This document shows, in pieces, positions 23,017 to 33,775 of a stretch of 64,000 nucleotides of DNA. The first letter of the stretch is position 1; every line of letters begins with the position of its first letter. Origin of the DNA: Macrolepiota albuminosa. Its lineage: Eukaryota; Basidiomycota; Agaricomycetes; Agaricales; Agaricaceae. The notes beneath the pieces were generated by a model. That model was not told the DNA's origin. It saw nothing but the letters and a program-made list of their open reading frames with translations, and ran no database searches. The position numbers and the translations under genes were made by a program. The stretch lies in contig JAMWFC010000046.1 in assembly GCA_027475525.1 (NCBI GenBank), positions 3,241,379 through 3,305,378 on the forward strand, in the 5' to 3' direction.

Positions 23017-24545
23017 CTACTGCCGTTTGTAAGTCCCGCGCCCGGGAGGGTCGTTTCCCGGGTGCCGTTGTTGAAAGTCCCGGAGTTTGTCGAGGGCGCC
23101 TTTGAGGTTTCGACGCGGTTCCCAGGTGTCGTCTTCCGGGCCGTATCCCTTCCACCGTACGAGGAAGTGGGGTCGTCCACAAATATCCCGGAAGTCAAGG
23201 ATGTCTTCAACCTCGTAGTGGTACTCGTCCTCGACCTTGACCGGGGGAGGGGGCTCAGGGAGTCGTTCGGGGAAAGGATCCAGGGGGTGTCGTTCCAGGA
23301 GGCGGACGTGGAATACCGGGTGCAGACCCTTTAATCCCGGGGGGAGCTTGATCTTGTAGGCGTGGGATGAGACCTTCTTCAATATTTTGAACGGGCTGAG
23401 ACGCCTGTGATCGAGTTTTGGGGAGGGCCGGTGGGTGCGGAGGTGTCGTCGATCTAACCATACCTTTGTTCCGGGGGTCCAGTCGGGGGTGTCTTCTCGT
23501 TTCCGGTCGGTGTGTTTCACGTAGGCCTGGTTCGCGGTGTCGATCTCTTCCCAGAGAAACTCGTGAAGGGATTGGAGATCCGGTCGGTGTGTTTCACGTA
23601 GGCCTGGTTCGCGGTGTCGATCTCTTCCCAGAGAAACTCGTGAAGGGATTGGAGATCCAGGCGACCTCGTGGGCGGCGTGCAATGGGATGTCCCGGAGCG
23701 AGAGTGTCAGTCGAGGGTGGTATCCCTTGTTGGCAAAGAAAGGGGATACCCCAGTGGCAGAGTGCGGCGTGTTGTTGTAGGTGAACTCGGCCAGGGGGAG
23801 CTCGGCACGCCAGTCGTCCTGCAAGTAGTTGACGTACAGTCAGAGGTACTGCTCGAGAGACTGGTTGACCCTTTTGGTTTGGCCATCGGTTTCGGGGTGG
23901 TAGGCGGTAGAGAGGTTAGTCTTTACTTCAAGTGCCTTACACAGGGAGTTCCAAAACTTGGACACGAAGAGAGGGCCACGGTCAGAGATGATGTCGTCCG
24001 GGAGTCCATGTTTGGCAAAGACGTGCTCGAGGAACAGCCAGGCGAAGTCCGGGGCAGTGTCCGTGGTGTGGCAGGGTAGGAAGATGCCCTGTTTGGTTAG
24101 CCTACACACAACGACGAGAATAGCATCGAACCCTTCAGATTCCGGGAGTTCGACGATGTGGTCCAGGGATATGGAGGACCAGGGGCGTCGACCGACTGGT
24201 AGGGGTTTCAGGAGTCCGTATGGTCGGTGTCGGGGGACCTTGGCCCGGAGGCAGGGTTCACATGATCGAATGTAGCGGGTCACGTCCTTCTTCAACCCTG
24301 GCCAAAAGTAAGTCTGGGAGATCAGCTGGAGAGTCTTACGTATCCCAGGGTGTTCCCGGAGCTTATGATCGTGGTGTTGACGGAGGACGTCGTAGCGGAG
24401 TCGGACATGATCCAGGACATAGATGCGGCCGTCCCGGAGGAGGAGTTTTTCGTTGGGGGACAAGGAGAAGGTGGGGTCCCGGTCGGTTCCGTCGGAAGAG
24501 TTTTGGGGGTCGTGATCGGTGAAGTACTTGTCTTGGGGAGCGCGG
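23017..24545 (-). pseudogene. Chromo-A integrase and chromodomain
   Basis: Reading leftward: HHCC zinc finger (HDHKLREHPGIRKT ... CEPCLRAK), integrase core with ISLDHIVELPES, DIISDRGPLFVSKFW and YHPETDGQTKRVNQSLEQYL (D, D, E), then [16 protein letters not shown]. After the 77-bp duplication (23502-23658) come the GPY/F-like region ([20 protein letters not shown]) and a chromodomain ([12 protein letters not shown] ... [17 protein letters not shown]). Chromodomains bind histone marks and guide chromovirus integration. An in-frame stop follows EQYL and the duplication shifts frame. Confidence 0.93.
23502..23658. repeat. 77-bp tandem duplication in Chromo-A pol
   Basis: Period 77, identity over about 80 bp (starts 23504 and 23581). 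It breaks the integrase-chromodomain frame; one unit removed would be consistent with a continuous reading. Confidence 0.95.
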
Positions 24546-25583
24546 TGATGAGCTCCCATTATAGATGACCATGGATAGCGCCAACACAAGCACCTCACAT
24601 TGGCACACTGGGACCACCAGGAGCGGCACGTCTTAGCGCTCCAGGGGCTAATTTTTGCATATTTTTATGTTAATAACTCGCAGCTGGAGCCTCTAATTAC
24701 TCCAGGACCACTCTTTATGGCACCATCTATTCTTAGCACTCCTCTTGACACCTTGCCGCACCTTGCCACTCACCCTTCAGGGCCATACATGGACACAGAC
24801 ACTTGGCACCCATGATGCTCTTAGCCGGTGGCAGCAGGAATGATGAAGTATTTTATGACAGACAGCTTGGAGTTTCACCTTAGCACCTGACGTCGCTTAG
24901 CTTCTTGCCGACTCAGACCGACAGCATGATTGTGGACCTTTTTCACCATATAGTTTAATTCAGGGCATTTACTTACATATAAATACTTACTTTTTGTTAG
25001 TAGTAAACAATCAATTTGGCAGTAGGGATTGTATCCCAACATTTTGGTCACCCTACGCAACAGACTACCTTTTGTTGACCGTGTCGGCAAGGGGACTCTG
25101 CTTTAGTTCTCTCTCACCCTTTCTGTCTGCAATCTCTTAGTGCCTTGCAACTACGGCAAGGCATTTGCGCTTAGATCTGCTAAGCAATCTCGTCATTTTA
25201 TCATCTCTTTTAGGTGCTAACACTTAGCGCCTCTTAGTGACCCCTTTACAGTGTCTCTTAGCGCCTTTCCTTGGCGACTCTCTCTCGCGCTTCTTAGCGC
25301 CTTTTCTTGGCAACTCTCTCTCGTGCTCCTTAGCGCCTTTCCTTGGCGACTCTTTCCCGCGCCTCTTAGCACCTTACATTGGTGATTTTTAGCATACTCT
25401 TGCCGCATTTTTGGGCCTTAAATAAGCGCCAATCACCCCTTTTCCTTACCACCAACCTCTTGCCTACTGTGCGTTCTCTGGGACCTGTCTGGGACTCTCT
25501 CCCATACTTAGCATGCCCAAAGCTATATTGACTAAGTAGCTGTACTAGTGATAGTGCACCTTAGCGCAATTTGGGCCTCATCA
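24546..25583 (+). repeat. Solo LTR inside Chromo-A pol
   Basis: Starts TGATGAGCTCCC and ends TTTGGGCCTCATCA, the end pattern of the LTR-C/D families. Flanked by GCGG (24542-24545) and GTGG (25584-25587), a 4-bp target duplication with one transition. Removing it joins NQIRH to RAPQDKYF in pol. Contains a 36-bp repeat at 25257-25372. Confidence 0.8.
25257..25372. repeat. 36-bp repeat, about 3.2 copies, in solo LTR
   Basis: Units starting 25257, 25293, 25329 and partly 25365 share CTTAGCGCCTTTCCTTGGCG with a few changes. Part of the LTR, non-coding. Confidence 0.85.
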
Positions 25584-27195
25584 GTGGCGGATCTGGTTCA
25601 GGGTTCCTTCGTCGTTTAAGATCAGTACGGCATTCAGATGTTCGGGAGGGATCACCACGCGATGATTGAACGCATTGCGTTCCGCCTCGAACGACTTCTT
25701 GGGATAGACGTCCGGACGACGGGTGAGGGCATCGGGTTTAGCTCCGAGTCGTCCCGGGCGGTACTGGATCGTGAAGTCGTATTCTGAGAGGACCTCGGAC
25801 CATTGGGCCTGCCGTCGACTAAGCTGTTTGGTCGTGGTGAAGTACTGCAGGTTGTTGTGATCTGAGTAGACCTGAATCCGGTGTCGGGCTCCCTCGAGGT
25901 AGGCTCGCTATTGCTTGAAGGCTTCGACGATGGCGAGGAGTTCCTTGTCGTAGATGTCGTAGTTAAGCTCGGCGTCGATCATGGACCGGGTGTAGAAGGC
26001 AACTGGCCGGGGCTCCCCTCCGTCAGGTTCCATCTGCAAGAGAATCCCGGCGATGGCGTAGTCAGAGGCGTCACATTCCAGGATAATCGGGAGGGTCGGG
26101 TCGTAGTGCCGGAGCACGGGGGCGGTCGTGAAAGCGGTTAAAGACACTCTGGCACTTACTGTCCCAGTTCCAGGCGACGTCCTTACGTGTGAGCCGGTTG
26201 AGGGGTTTCGTGATACCGGAGTAGTTATCTATGAACCTCCGGTAGAAGTTAGCAAAACCCAGGAAAGATTGTACTTCCTTGACGTTCCGGGGCTGCGGCC
26301 AGTTGACGATGGCCTCGACCTTGTGGGGGTCCATGCGAACGCCATTCGGGGATACTATGACGCCAAGATACTCAACCTCTTCCATATGGAATGAACACTT
26401 CTCGGGCTTGGCGTGGAGGTTGTGCTCCCGGAGGCGTTCAAGGACTTGCCGGACATGCTTCTGGTGATCCTCCGGTGAGTCGGAATAGATGAGGATGTCG
26501 TCCAGGTAGACGATCACGAAGACGTCGCTCATATTGTGGAAGATGTTGTTCATGAAGTATTGGAATGTGGCAGGGGAGTTAGTCATTCTGAAAGGCATCA
26601 CAAGGTACTCAAACAGACCATACCGCGTGCGGAACACGGTTTTCCACTCGTGTCCCGGGGCGATGCGGACGTTGTTGTAACCAGAGCGGAGGTCGATTTT
26701 CGTGTAGACCTTGGCACTGCGGAGTCGATCGACCAGATCGCCGATGAGCGGGAGCGGGTAGCGGTTCTTCTTGGTGATCTTATTGAGTCTCCGGTAGTCG
26801 ACGCAGAGTCGGAGCGAGCCGTCCTTCTTCTTGGCGAATAGGACCGGGGCTCCGGCGGCGGAGGCGGAGGGTCGGATGAATCCCTTACCGAGCATTTCGT
26901 CGAGGTAGTCCTTGAGAGCCCGGAGTTCGACCTCCATCATGTTGTAGACCTTGCCGAAAGGGGGGGTGGCTCCTTCCTCGAGGTCAATGGTGTGATCATA
27001 GGGGCGGTGAGGGGGGATCTCCTTGGTGTCTCCTTCGGAGAATACGTCAGCGAACTCGTGATACTCCGGGGGAACTACTTCTTGGAGGATTTGCTCCTCG
27101 GTTTTCTGTTCCGGGGGAATAGCGTCCCCTCGTAGGTGTTCTTCCGGGAGAGAAGGCGAGGTGTGCAGCTGAAACGTGGGAGTCCCATCCCTCAT
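25584..27195 (-). pseudogene. Chromo-A reverse transcriptase and RNase H
   Basis: Minus frame 27195-26130: [69 protein letters not shown] (usual GLTNAP altered), [13 protein letters not shown] (catalytic YLDD) and [13 protein letters not shown] frame change near 26130 leads into RNase H ([37 protein letters not shown]) and then [10 protein letters not shown] and [13 protein letters not shown] to the solo LTR at 25583. One stop within RNase H (FKQ-stop-RAY). Confidence 0.92.
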
Positions 27196-27372
27196 GAGGC
27201 GGGCGAAGGGGGCGGCCCCAATGATCCTAATGTCGAGTGCGCTCGGGTCGATCGGTGTCGTGGAATCATCGGCCGGAGCGGATGTGATGCGTGTCTGAGA
27301 CTGGCAGGAGTAGTTCAGCCCCTTGTACTTGTTCCGAGGAATGTTTGAGGGTCGATCGGGGGCCTTGCAGTC

Positions 27373-28515
27373 TCAGATGGGCGGGGGTGGTGCATGCGTG
27401 GGGGGCACGGCAGTCGTCCCGGGGGTGTCGGGCGTCGGGTCGCTTCCTAGAGCCCGGAGGTGCATGGCGGTCGAGGGGTGGTCTTCGGGTCCCGGGAATG
27501 TCATGGTGAGCGTCCTCCAATCGATGTTGGGGTTCGTGTCGCGCAGCCAGGGTAGTCCCAGCACCATCGGGGTCGATTCATGAAGTCACGTGACCAGGAA
27601 GTCAGCGGTGAATTCGTAGTTGTTGTCTAGGGTCACGCGTCCCGAGTGAGACCTCTGGATGGGGCCGGAGGAGGAGGGGGTGCCGTCGAGGCGTTGCAGG
27701 CGGAGGGGCTGGTCGAGGGAGTCGTGGGGGAGGTCGAGAGTGTCGCTGATGAAAACTCTGGTGGCTCCGCTGTCGATGAGGGCCGGCACTGGCCCTGGGG
27801 CGCCGTCTAGCCTGGCATCGATGACAAAGGATCGGGACGACCGGGACTGGAGTCCGGGAGGCGATGGGGGCCCGTCCTTCGGGGTAGGGTCCGAAGAGTC
27901 GGGGATGTCGAAGGGGAGTTGCTGGTCGTTGTGCGTCGGGTCCCGGGTCAGGCGAAGGGTGAGATGTCGCCAATCAATGCGGGGGTTGGTGTCTCGGAGC
28001 CACGGAAGCCCTAAGACCAGGAGTGTGGAGGGGTGGAGTTTGGTTATCAACATCCGGAGGGTGTGAGTCTGTCCGTTGGCGAAAGTAATGGGCATACGCA
28101 CGAAGTGAGTGATGTTCCCCGCCATAGAGGCGTCTCCGTTGAAGAGGCAGAGCCGTACCAGGACCGGGAGTCGCTGGGCGGGTTCCGGGGCGAAGGTAGA
28201 CCATGCTTCATCAATGAAGTTGTCGGTGGCGCCACTGTCGACGAGGGTGTTGAGGGGAGTTCCGGAGGGGGTGAGGCGGGTTTTGAGGAGGAGGGAGTGC
28301 AAAGAGTGGGAGGGTAGATAAGCAGTGAGGGTGTTCTGTATGAGTGTCGTAGAGCGAAGATGTGAGACTGGGGCAGAGAAGACGTCGAGGTCGATTTCGC
28401 GATTTAGGGCATCTTTTGGGTCTAAATCGCCGGGTCGTTTTCCAAATACTTGTAGGTGGTGTCCTCCCCTTTGAAGGTCCAGGTGGCACGTCCCATGACC
28501 TGTCGTTTGGGGCAC
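27373..28515 (-). pseudogene. Chromo-A protease region with two tandem retropepsin domains
   Basis: The 309-codon frame 28515-27586 holds two aspartic protease active sites: DSGATDNFID (about 28239) followed by LVLGLPWLRDTNPRIDW, and again DSGATRVFIS (about 27774). After one stop codon the same frame region gives HESTPMVLGLPWLRDTNPNI (27573-27514). The two halves have the same order and near-identical closing motif, so the whole RVP domain is duplicated. Retropepsins work as dimers of single domains; two linked domains would make a pseudo-dimer. The single stop is the only break. Confidence 0.85.
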
Positions 28516-30039
28516 TCGGAGATGAAATGGTCTTTCTCACCACAGAGTATGCAGACACCCTCCCTTCTCCATCGTTCCTGCACATCCGTCAGGACTTCGA
28601 TCTAGGGTTGTCCCTTCTTTTGAAGCCGGTTGGCCCGGAGGGCCTCCTCGTCCCGTTTGTCGTCGAGGTCGAAGTCTTCGGGGTCTTCCGGGGGTTCCTC
28701 GGGGCTTGGTGCGTCGCCCGGGTCAGGGGCGGCCACGGCGGCATTGAGTTGGGCCTGGGGGCGGGCGCCGCTGCTGGGGTTAGCATTGGGCGAGCCGCGA
28801 CTCACCGGGGGTCAGCCGCCAGGGAACGCGGGGGGACCGGGGTTTCGATCTTGGAGGTTGGGGGCTTCGCCGGAGGGCCAAGGGGGTCCTCCTCTAGGGT
28901 TCCAGGGGGGTCGGGAATTCGAATACTCGCTGCGGTCTTTCCAGTAGCGTTGGTCGATCTGCATGACGAGGGCCTTGTATCCGTCGTAGGAGGGTTGTTT
29001 CGGGGTGAGTCGGAGGACGTCCTTGATGCGTTGTGGCAGGGCATGGCGGAGGGCGTATCGGAGGGCGCTGTAGTTCCAACCTGTTTCGTAAGCTTCCTTC
29101 TCAAAACGTACGATAAAGGTGGTGAAACGCTCTTCCGAGCGCATCCGGAGGTTGAAGAGGTTGTCCTTGGCCTCGGCCACGGTGTCGTATATCCCAAATT
29201 TCCCGGAGAACTCGTCGACGAAGGCTTGCCAGCGAGCAAGTGCCGGTTGTTGGGGTCGAACTGGATGAGGGCCGTATAGTGATCGAAGGCGATCCCCTGG
29301 AGGTACAATGCGGCAAAGGCCACCCGGGAGCTGTCAACCTGAAACGTGAGCGGCTTTGCCTGAAATGTATTGAGACACTGAGTGAGGAAGGTACGCCATT
29401 TTTGGGGGTCCCGGCCCGTGAAAGCGTCGGGCTTTTGGATGTCCAATCGTCCTTCGCGGGCGAGGGCGTCGCGAGCGTCGTCCGGTCCGGCAGCGTTGCG
29501 GGGAGGAGGGCCAGCATTGTAATAGTAGTAGTAATGATTACCCCCCCCTCCTTGAGGAGGAAAAGCACCAAGGGCGGGGCCCCACCCGCTGGGAGGACCT
29601 CCTCCGGGTGGCTCACCTGGGGGTCCATGCCCGGGAGGCCCGTTGTCCCAGGGGGGCTCGTTCCTGCCAGGAGGAGGCCCAGGTCTCCACACGGGGGGCG
29701 GCGGAGGTGGAGGGCCTGGGGGTCATCCTCGAGGTTCGGCTGGGGGTGGCGGAGGCGGCCAGGGAGGGTTCGGTGGTGTCGGGTCGATCGGAGGGGGGCC
29801 GGGTGGCACGGAGGTCGTTCAGCCTGGGAGAGTTGTGCTTGCATCGGGGGTCGCGGGGGGTTTCGTAGGTCGAAGTGGGGTGGCGGGTCACGATGGAAGT
29901 TGGGTTCCGGAGGGGCTGGGGCAGACATGGGGGGCGGTGCTGGTGCCGGGGCGGGCGCGGGCGCGGGACGTTGTTCGTTGTTGTCGTGCGTGAGCTCGTC
30001 GATGTAGCATAGCGTGTCGTCCGTACCAGGGGTGTCCAC
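28516..30039 (-). pseudogene. Chromo-A gag with zinc knuckle
   Basis: Starts MDTPGTDDTLCYIDEL at 30039, followed by a Pro/Ala-rich stretch. A frame change leads to 29692-29250 with GRDPQKWRTFLTQCLNTF and YLQGIAFDHYTALIQFDP (retrotransposon gag core), then another at about 29240 into AEAKDNLFNLRMRSEERFTT and WNYSALRYALRHALPQRIKD. The zinc knuckle CILCGEKDHFISEC (C-x2-C-x4-H-x4-C) lies near 28515-28560. G-rich runs probably favoured the indels. Confidence 0.82.
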
Positions 30040-30072
30040 CCGGGCTCTACCGGAGTTCGCCGGGGGCGGAGG

Positions 30073-31131
30073 TCAGGCGTTGTCCATTCGCGGAAGGAGT
30101 TCCAGGGGTCTCTGGGGCTGCCCCCAGGTCTCGAAGGTACTAGGAACGAAATTAGCCCTGCGAGGAGTTGACAAGCCTACCGTGCGGGCAGCGGGTTGGT
30201 CGAAAAGGCCTCCAGTCGGGTTGAGGGACCGCAACATGGCTGAGGCGTTTTGTCGTTCTTCCTGTTGTCGTTGCTCCGGAGTGGGGACCGTGGGGGCTGC
30301 CGGGGCTGCTGGGGCCGGTTTCGGGGGTTCCCGTCGAATGTGAATTGAGCGACCTGGGTCCGCGGGGTCGTTGAGGGGCCGAGGGGAGGGGGACGCGTGG
30401 ACTTCGTCGAGCAGTTGCTGTAATTCTTCCCAGAGGATTGTATTGCGCCTATACTTTACCATGGTTTGCTCCGGGAGTTCTCCTCGCGTGAGGCGATCCC
30501 CGAATTCGACCAGGCAGTGAGCCCATTCCTCCGGAGTGCCTTTGAAGTCGTCGTGTCCGAATTCCACTAGCAGCGTCCTTGTCCGTTGCGTGAAGTCCTC
30601 CGGTGAGATCCTGAGGGAGCGGAGTACCTTGTCCCGTTGCCGTTCGTACTCCTTGAGGCGTCGTCGTCCCATTGGCAAGGGAGGAGTTTGAGCGGGTGGA
30701 GCGGTGGCCGGGTAATGATGAGGGGGGTAGTCGGGATAGGGGAGTCCTCGGGGTTCTCGGGGTTGGGGGACGGGGCGCTGATAACCGTAGTAGGGGGTAG
30801 GTGCAAAGGGGCCCTCACTGGGGGGAATCGGGCGAGGTCCACTGGGTACAGGTGGGGTCTCTGGCAGGCCCCCGGGGATGCTCCGGTACGAGGGGACCTC
30901 CATGGGTCGTGCCATGGCTAAGTTGGGTGGAGGGGCCCAGCTGGCTGAGGGCCCCAGGTCGTAGAGGGACGAGTCGGGGGCCCAGTGGCGGTGGAGATAT
31001 TGAGGTTCGTACGGGAGAGGTGGATAGACGGGGCGGGGGGTCTGCACGGAGTAGTGATTGGGTACCGGGCGTTTGTAAGGGTTGGTCTGGTACCCCGTGG
31101 AGTAGTAAGTGTGAGTATACGTAGCCATCAA
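30073..31131 (-). CDS. Chromo-A ORF1, Pro/Tyr-rich protein upstream of gag
   Basis: 352 aa, intact. The first 170 residues are rich in Pro and Tyr (PPLPYEPQYLHRHW, PYPDYPPHHYP), followed by a charged helical part (GRRRLKEYERQRDKVLRSL, GTPEEWAHCLVEFGDRLTRG, ILWEELQQLLDEVHA) and an Ala/Pro-rich tail. Starts 18 nt after the primer site and ends 34 nt before the gag ATG, in the same orientation. Could be the N-terminal part of gag split by a stop, or a separate leader protein; I recognise no family. Confidence 0.65.
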   Translation of the reverse strand: MMATYTHTYYSTGYQTNPYKRPVPNHYSVQTPRPVYPPLPYEPQYLHRHWAPDSSLYDLGPSASWAPPPNLAMARPMEVPSYRSIPGGLPETPPVPSGPRPIPPSEGPFAPTPYYGYQRPVPQPREPRGLPYPDYPPHHYPATAPPAQTPPLPMGRRRLKEYERQRDKVLRSLRISPEDFTQRTRTLLVEFGHDDFKGTPEEWAHCLVEFGDRLTRGELPEQTMVKYRRNTILWEELQQLLDEVHASPSPRPLNDPADPGRSIHIRREPPKPAPAAPAAPTVPTPEQRQQEERQNASAMLRSLNPTGGLFDQPAARTVGLSTPRRANFVPSTFETWGQPQRPLELLPRMDNA

Positions 31132-31148
31132 GAACGGTGTAAGGAGGG

Positions 31149-31161
31149 AGTCTTGATATTA
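31149..31161 (-). promoter_or_regulatory. Self-priming primer-binding site of Chromo-A
   Basis: The 13 nt abutting the 5' LTR on the minus strand read TAATATCAAGACT. The reverse complement AGTCTTGATATTA occurs inside the LTR (31539 down to 31527), about 30 nt downstream of a TATA-like CTTATAG. This is the arrangement of Tf1/sushi chromoviruses, where the 5' end of the transcript folds onto the primer site. No tRNA-type TGG start is present. Confidence 0.75.
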
Positions 31162-31884
31162 TGTCAGGTTCCGCTGAGTCGGGGGCTTTCCAGGAAAGCA
31201 ACGCCTTTACAATGCGGACTTGACCTACGAATACTCAGGTGTCTGGAACTCCGGAGCTAGGACTCCGGGGTTCAAGACGAGGACAGGAGTAATCCTGGGA
31301 TAGGGGACTAGAGTCCGGGGGTTTTGGGTTGGAGGTAACTGAGGCTAGAGGGGGTCGAGTCGTGAACCGGAGGTTCTAGGACGAGACCAAGTTAGTAAAT
31401 CAAGAGTCGCGAAGTGCGTACCAAAACTTAGAGCACGCAAATACTTAGGCGTGCCAGTCGAAGCGTACCAATCAAGGCGTACCAGTCAAGCAAAAGGGCA
31501 CGCAATAACCAAAGTAACAGTGTATGTAATATCAAGACTACCGAATACAACAGGGAGCTACACTATAAGTACTACGGGACCGGGTCTCGGGATTCCGGGG
31601 TGTCTGGGATGGGTTCCGGGAGTCATTGAGTAGCGGGCAGGGACTGTATACCGGGATCGCACGTGTGGGGCGTGCGATCAATTGATGCGGGGGGAGTCGT
31701 GATGCGTGATGCGTGATGGCCGGGAACGAGTCGTGTGACCCGATCGTTGATCGGGGCTGGTGGCGGCTGATGGTGGTCCTTGATGCGCATGATGGCGGGG
31801 CGTGTCCTGTGGGGTCGGAGGGAGGGTCCCAGATGGTGTTCTGGGGGTGTCCCGGGGTGGGCCCAGAGAGGAGGGGTCGTGACA
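31162..31884 (-). repeat. 5' LTR of Chromo-A
   Basis: 723 bp, plus strand TGTCAGGTTCCGC to GGTCGTGACA. Proposed transcript start near 31539 (minus), giving a U3 of about 345 bp. Confidence 0.92.
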
Positions 31885-31889
31885 CTACC

Positions 31890-33775
31890 GCTCGAGATGG
31901 TTCTGCGTAATGAAGAAAAACGGGAAGCTACGTATAGTTCACAGCCTAGAACCGTTAAACAAAGTCACCATTTGTCATTCAGGGGTACCACCATTTCCTG
32001 ATCACGTCGCTGAATCTTTCACAGGATGAATATGTGGCGCTACCCTGGATTTGTACGTTGGCTATGATGAGCACTTAATCCATCCTGCCTCTTGTGACTT
32101 GATGACATTTCAAACACCGTTTGGGGCGCTACAACTAGTCACACTTCCTATGGGATGGACAAACTCGGTACCTATATTTCACGATGATATTACGTTCATC
32201 CTACAGCCCAAAATACCTCACCATGTGCTCAGCTTCATAGACGACGTAGGAGTTAAAGGCCTGAAGGATTGGCGATTGGTAGATGGCAAGCCCGAAGTTC
32301 ACCCGGAAAATTCTAATATCCGTATGGCGCTATGGGACTTCTTTCAACTGGTTAACCGAGTACTTCAGCACATGAAGTATTGTGGTGGGACGTTTTCAGG
32401 GCACAAGCTCATTCTTTGTGCGCCGCAGTTTAAAATTTTGGGGCACGTTTGCACACCAGAAGGCAGGATTCCAGAGGAGAGCCGATTAGCGCTGCTGGAG
32501 AAATGGGGGGTCTGTCATAACCTCTCGGAAGTTCGCGCGTTCTTGGGCACTGTAGGGGTGCTGTGCATGTTCATACACCATTTTTCACATTGCGCAAATG
32601 CCCTTAATCGCCTAATCCGTTCAGGGGTTCCCTTCAAATTTGGACCCGATCAAATCAATGCCCAGAAGGACTTAGTAAAGGCGCTACAGGAAGCGAAACC
32701 ATTGGTGCCCATTGACTATACTACCGCTGATTCCGTTATACTTGATGTTGACACTTCATATATCGCCGTTGGCTTCTTTTTATGCCAGTGTGATGGCGTG
32801 AACCGGAAAATCAGGCGCTACAATCGCTTCGGATCGATTACCCTTAATGACCGAGAATTGCGCTATAGTCAGCTCAAGCTAGAGTTATATGGCTTGTTTC
32901 GATCGTTTCAGGCGCTGTGCATGTACCTCATTGGGGTACAAAATCTGATTGTCGAGGTCGACGCATGATACATCAAAGGAATGCTTTAGAACCCTGATAT
33001 TCAACCTTCGGCCAGTATGAACCGCTGGGTAGTAGCAATATTAATGTTTCACTTCGAGTTAGTACACATCAGAAGTGCATTCCACAGGCCAGACAGATTA
33101 TCTAGGCGACCCAGACAACCAGAAGATGAAGCGCTAGACGATAGCGACAACGACGTATTTGACGACTGGATTGATTGATTGCATGGTTTCATGCATATCA
33201 TTCAGTTGCCTATTCCGGTGCTTTACAAAGACCAGCCAGTTTTAATATGGCTTCACCCTATTGTTCCGTACTAGCCCCGACCATATCAGGCATCATCAAC
33301 TTTTTACACGGCCAGTATCTATAACGTTGCTAATCCGTCTAACGATCTAAAGATAGTTGAGGAACCAAGACCCTTGCAAGAAGACAGTCAGAACCTGCCA
33401 TATTTGGCGGTACCTCGAAGCGCCAAAGCTAAGTCAGAAGATCAGCGAGTTGACCAGGTTAGGAAGTGGCTACAGGATTTGCAACGACCATCAGACCTTA
33501 CGGATACGGAATACGCCACCTTCATTCAATATGCAATGACTTTCTTTATAGTGGAAGACCGACTTTGGCGACAAAATAGAGATGGCGCCCATAAACTAGT
33601 AATTAAACCGGATAATCGAGTTAGGATTCTACGCGCTATGCATGATGACTTGGGACACCAAGGACTCTATGCAATGAGGGTGAACCTTTTGGAGCGCTTT
33701 TGGTGGCCGCAAGTTAGCGCCGATATTGCGTGGTATATTCGCACTTGTCATCTCTGTCAAATCCAGCAGACACGT
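31890..33775 (+). pseudogene. Gyp-B1 pol, RT to integrase zinc finger
   Basis: Continues Gyp-B1 pol after Chromo-A: SRWFCVMKKNGKLRIVHSLE, DLYVGYDEHLIHP, VLSFIDDVGVKG (catalytic FIDD), RNase H (DSVILDVDTSYIAVGFFL), integrase zinc finger (HDDLGHQGLYAM ... CHLCQIQQTR). Multiple nonsense codons (for example near 32029, 32966, 32988) mostly fit CGA to TGA and CAG to TAG. Truncated at 33775 by Gyp-O. Confidence 0.88.

Larger units (their letters stand above)
20197..31884 (-). mobile_element. Chromo-A: gypsy chromovirus with antisense accessory gene
   Basis: 11.7 kb element in the minus orientation, inserted in Gyp-B1 pol with a perfect 5-bp target duplication CTACC (20192-20196, 31885-31889). Order from its 5' LTR (31884 leftward): ORF1, gag, zinc knuckle, two retropepsin domains, RT, RNase H, integrase, chromodomain, then the antisense acc gene, polypurine tract and 3' LTR. 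Contains a 1038-bp solo LTR (24546-25583) and one 77-bp duplication. Several frameshifts in gag-pol show that the copy is dead. Confidence 0.93.

Noticed and set aside
25217..25408. 63-codon minus-strand repeat-rich protein
   Set aside because: It is the translation of the 36-bp repeat in a solo LTR.
28362..30007. Long plus-strand frames (up to 305 codons) over Chromo-A gag
   Set aside because: They are GC-rich mirror frames of gag, knuckle and protease, with no initiation context, splice conservation or motif. They differ from acc-A, which has splice sites and a conserved cluster.
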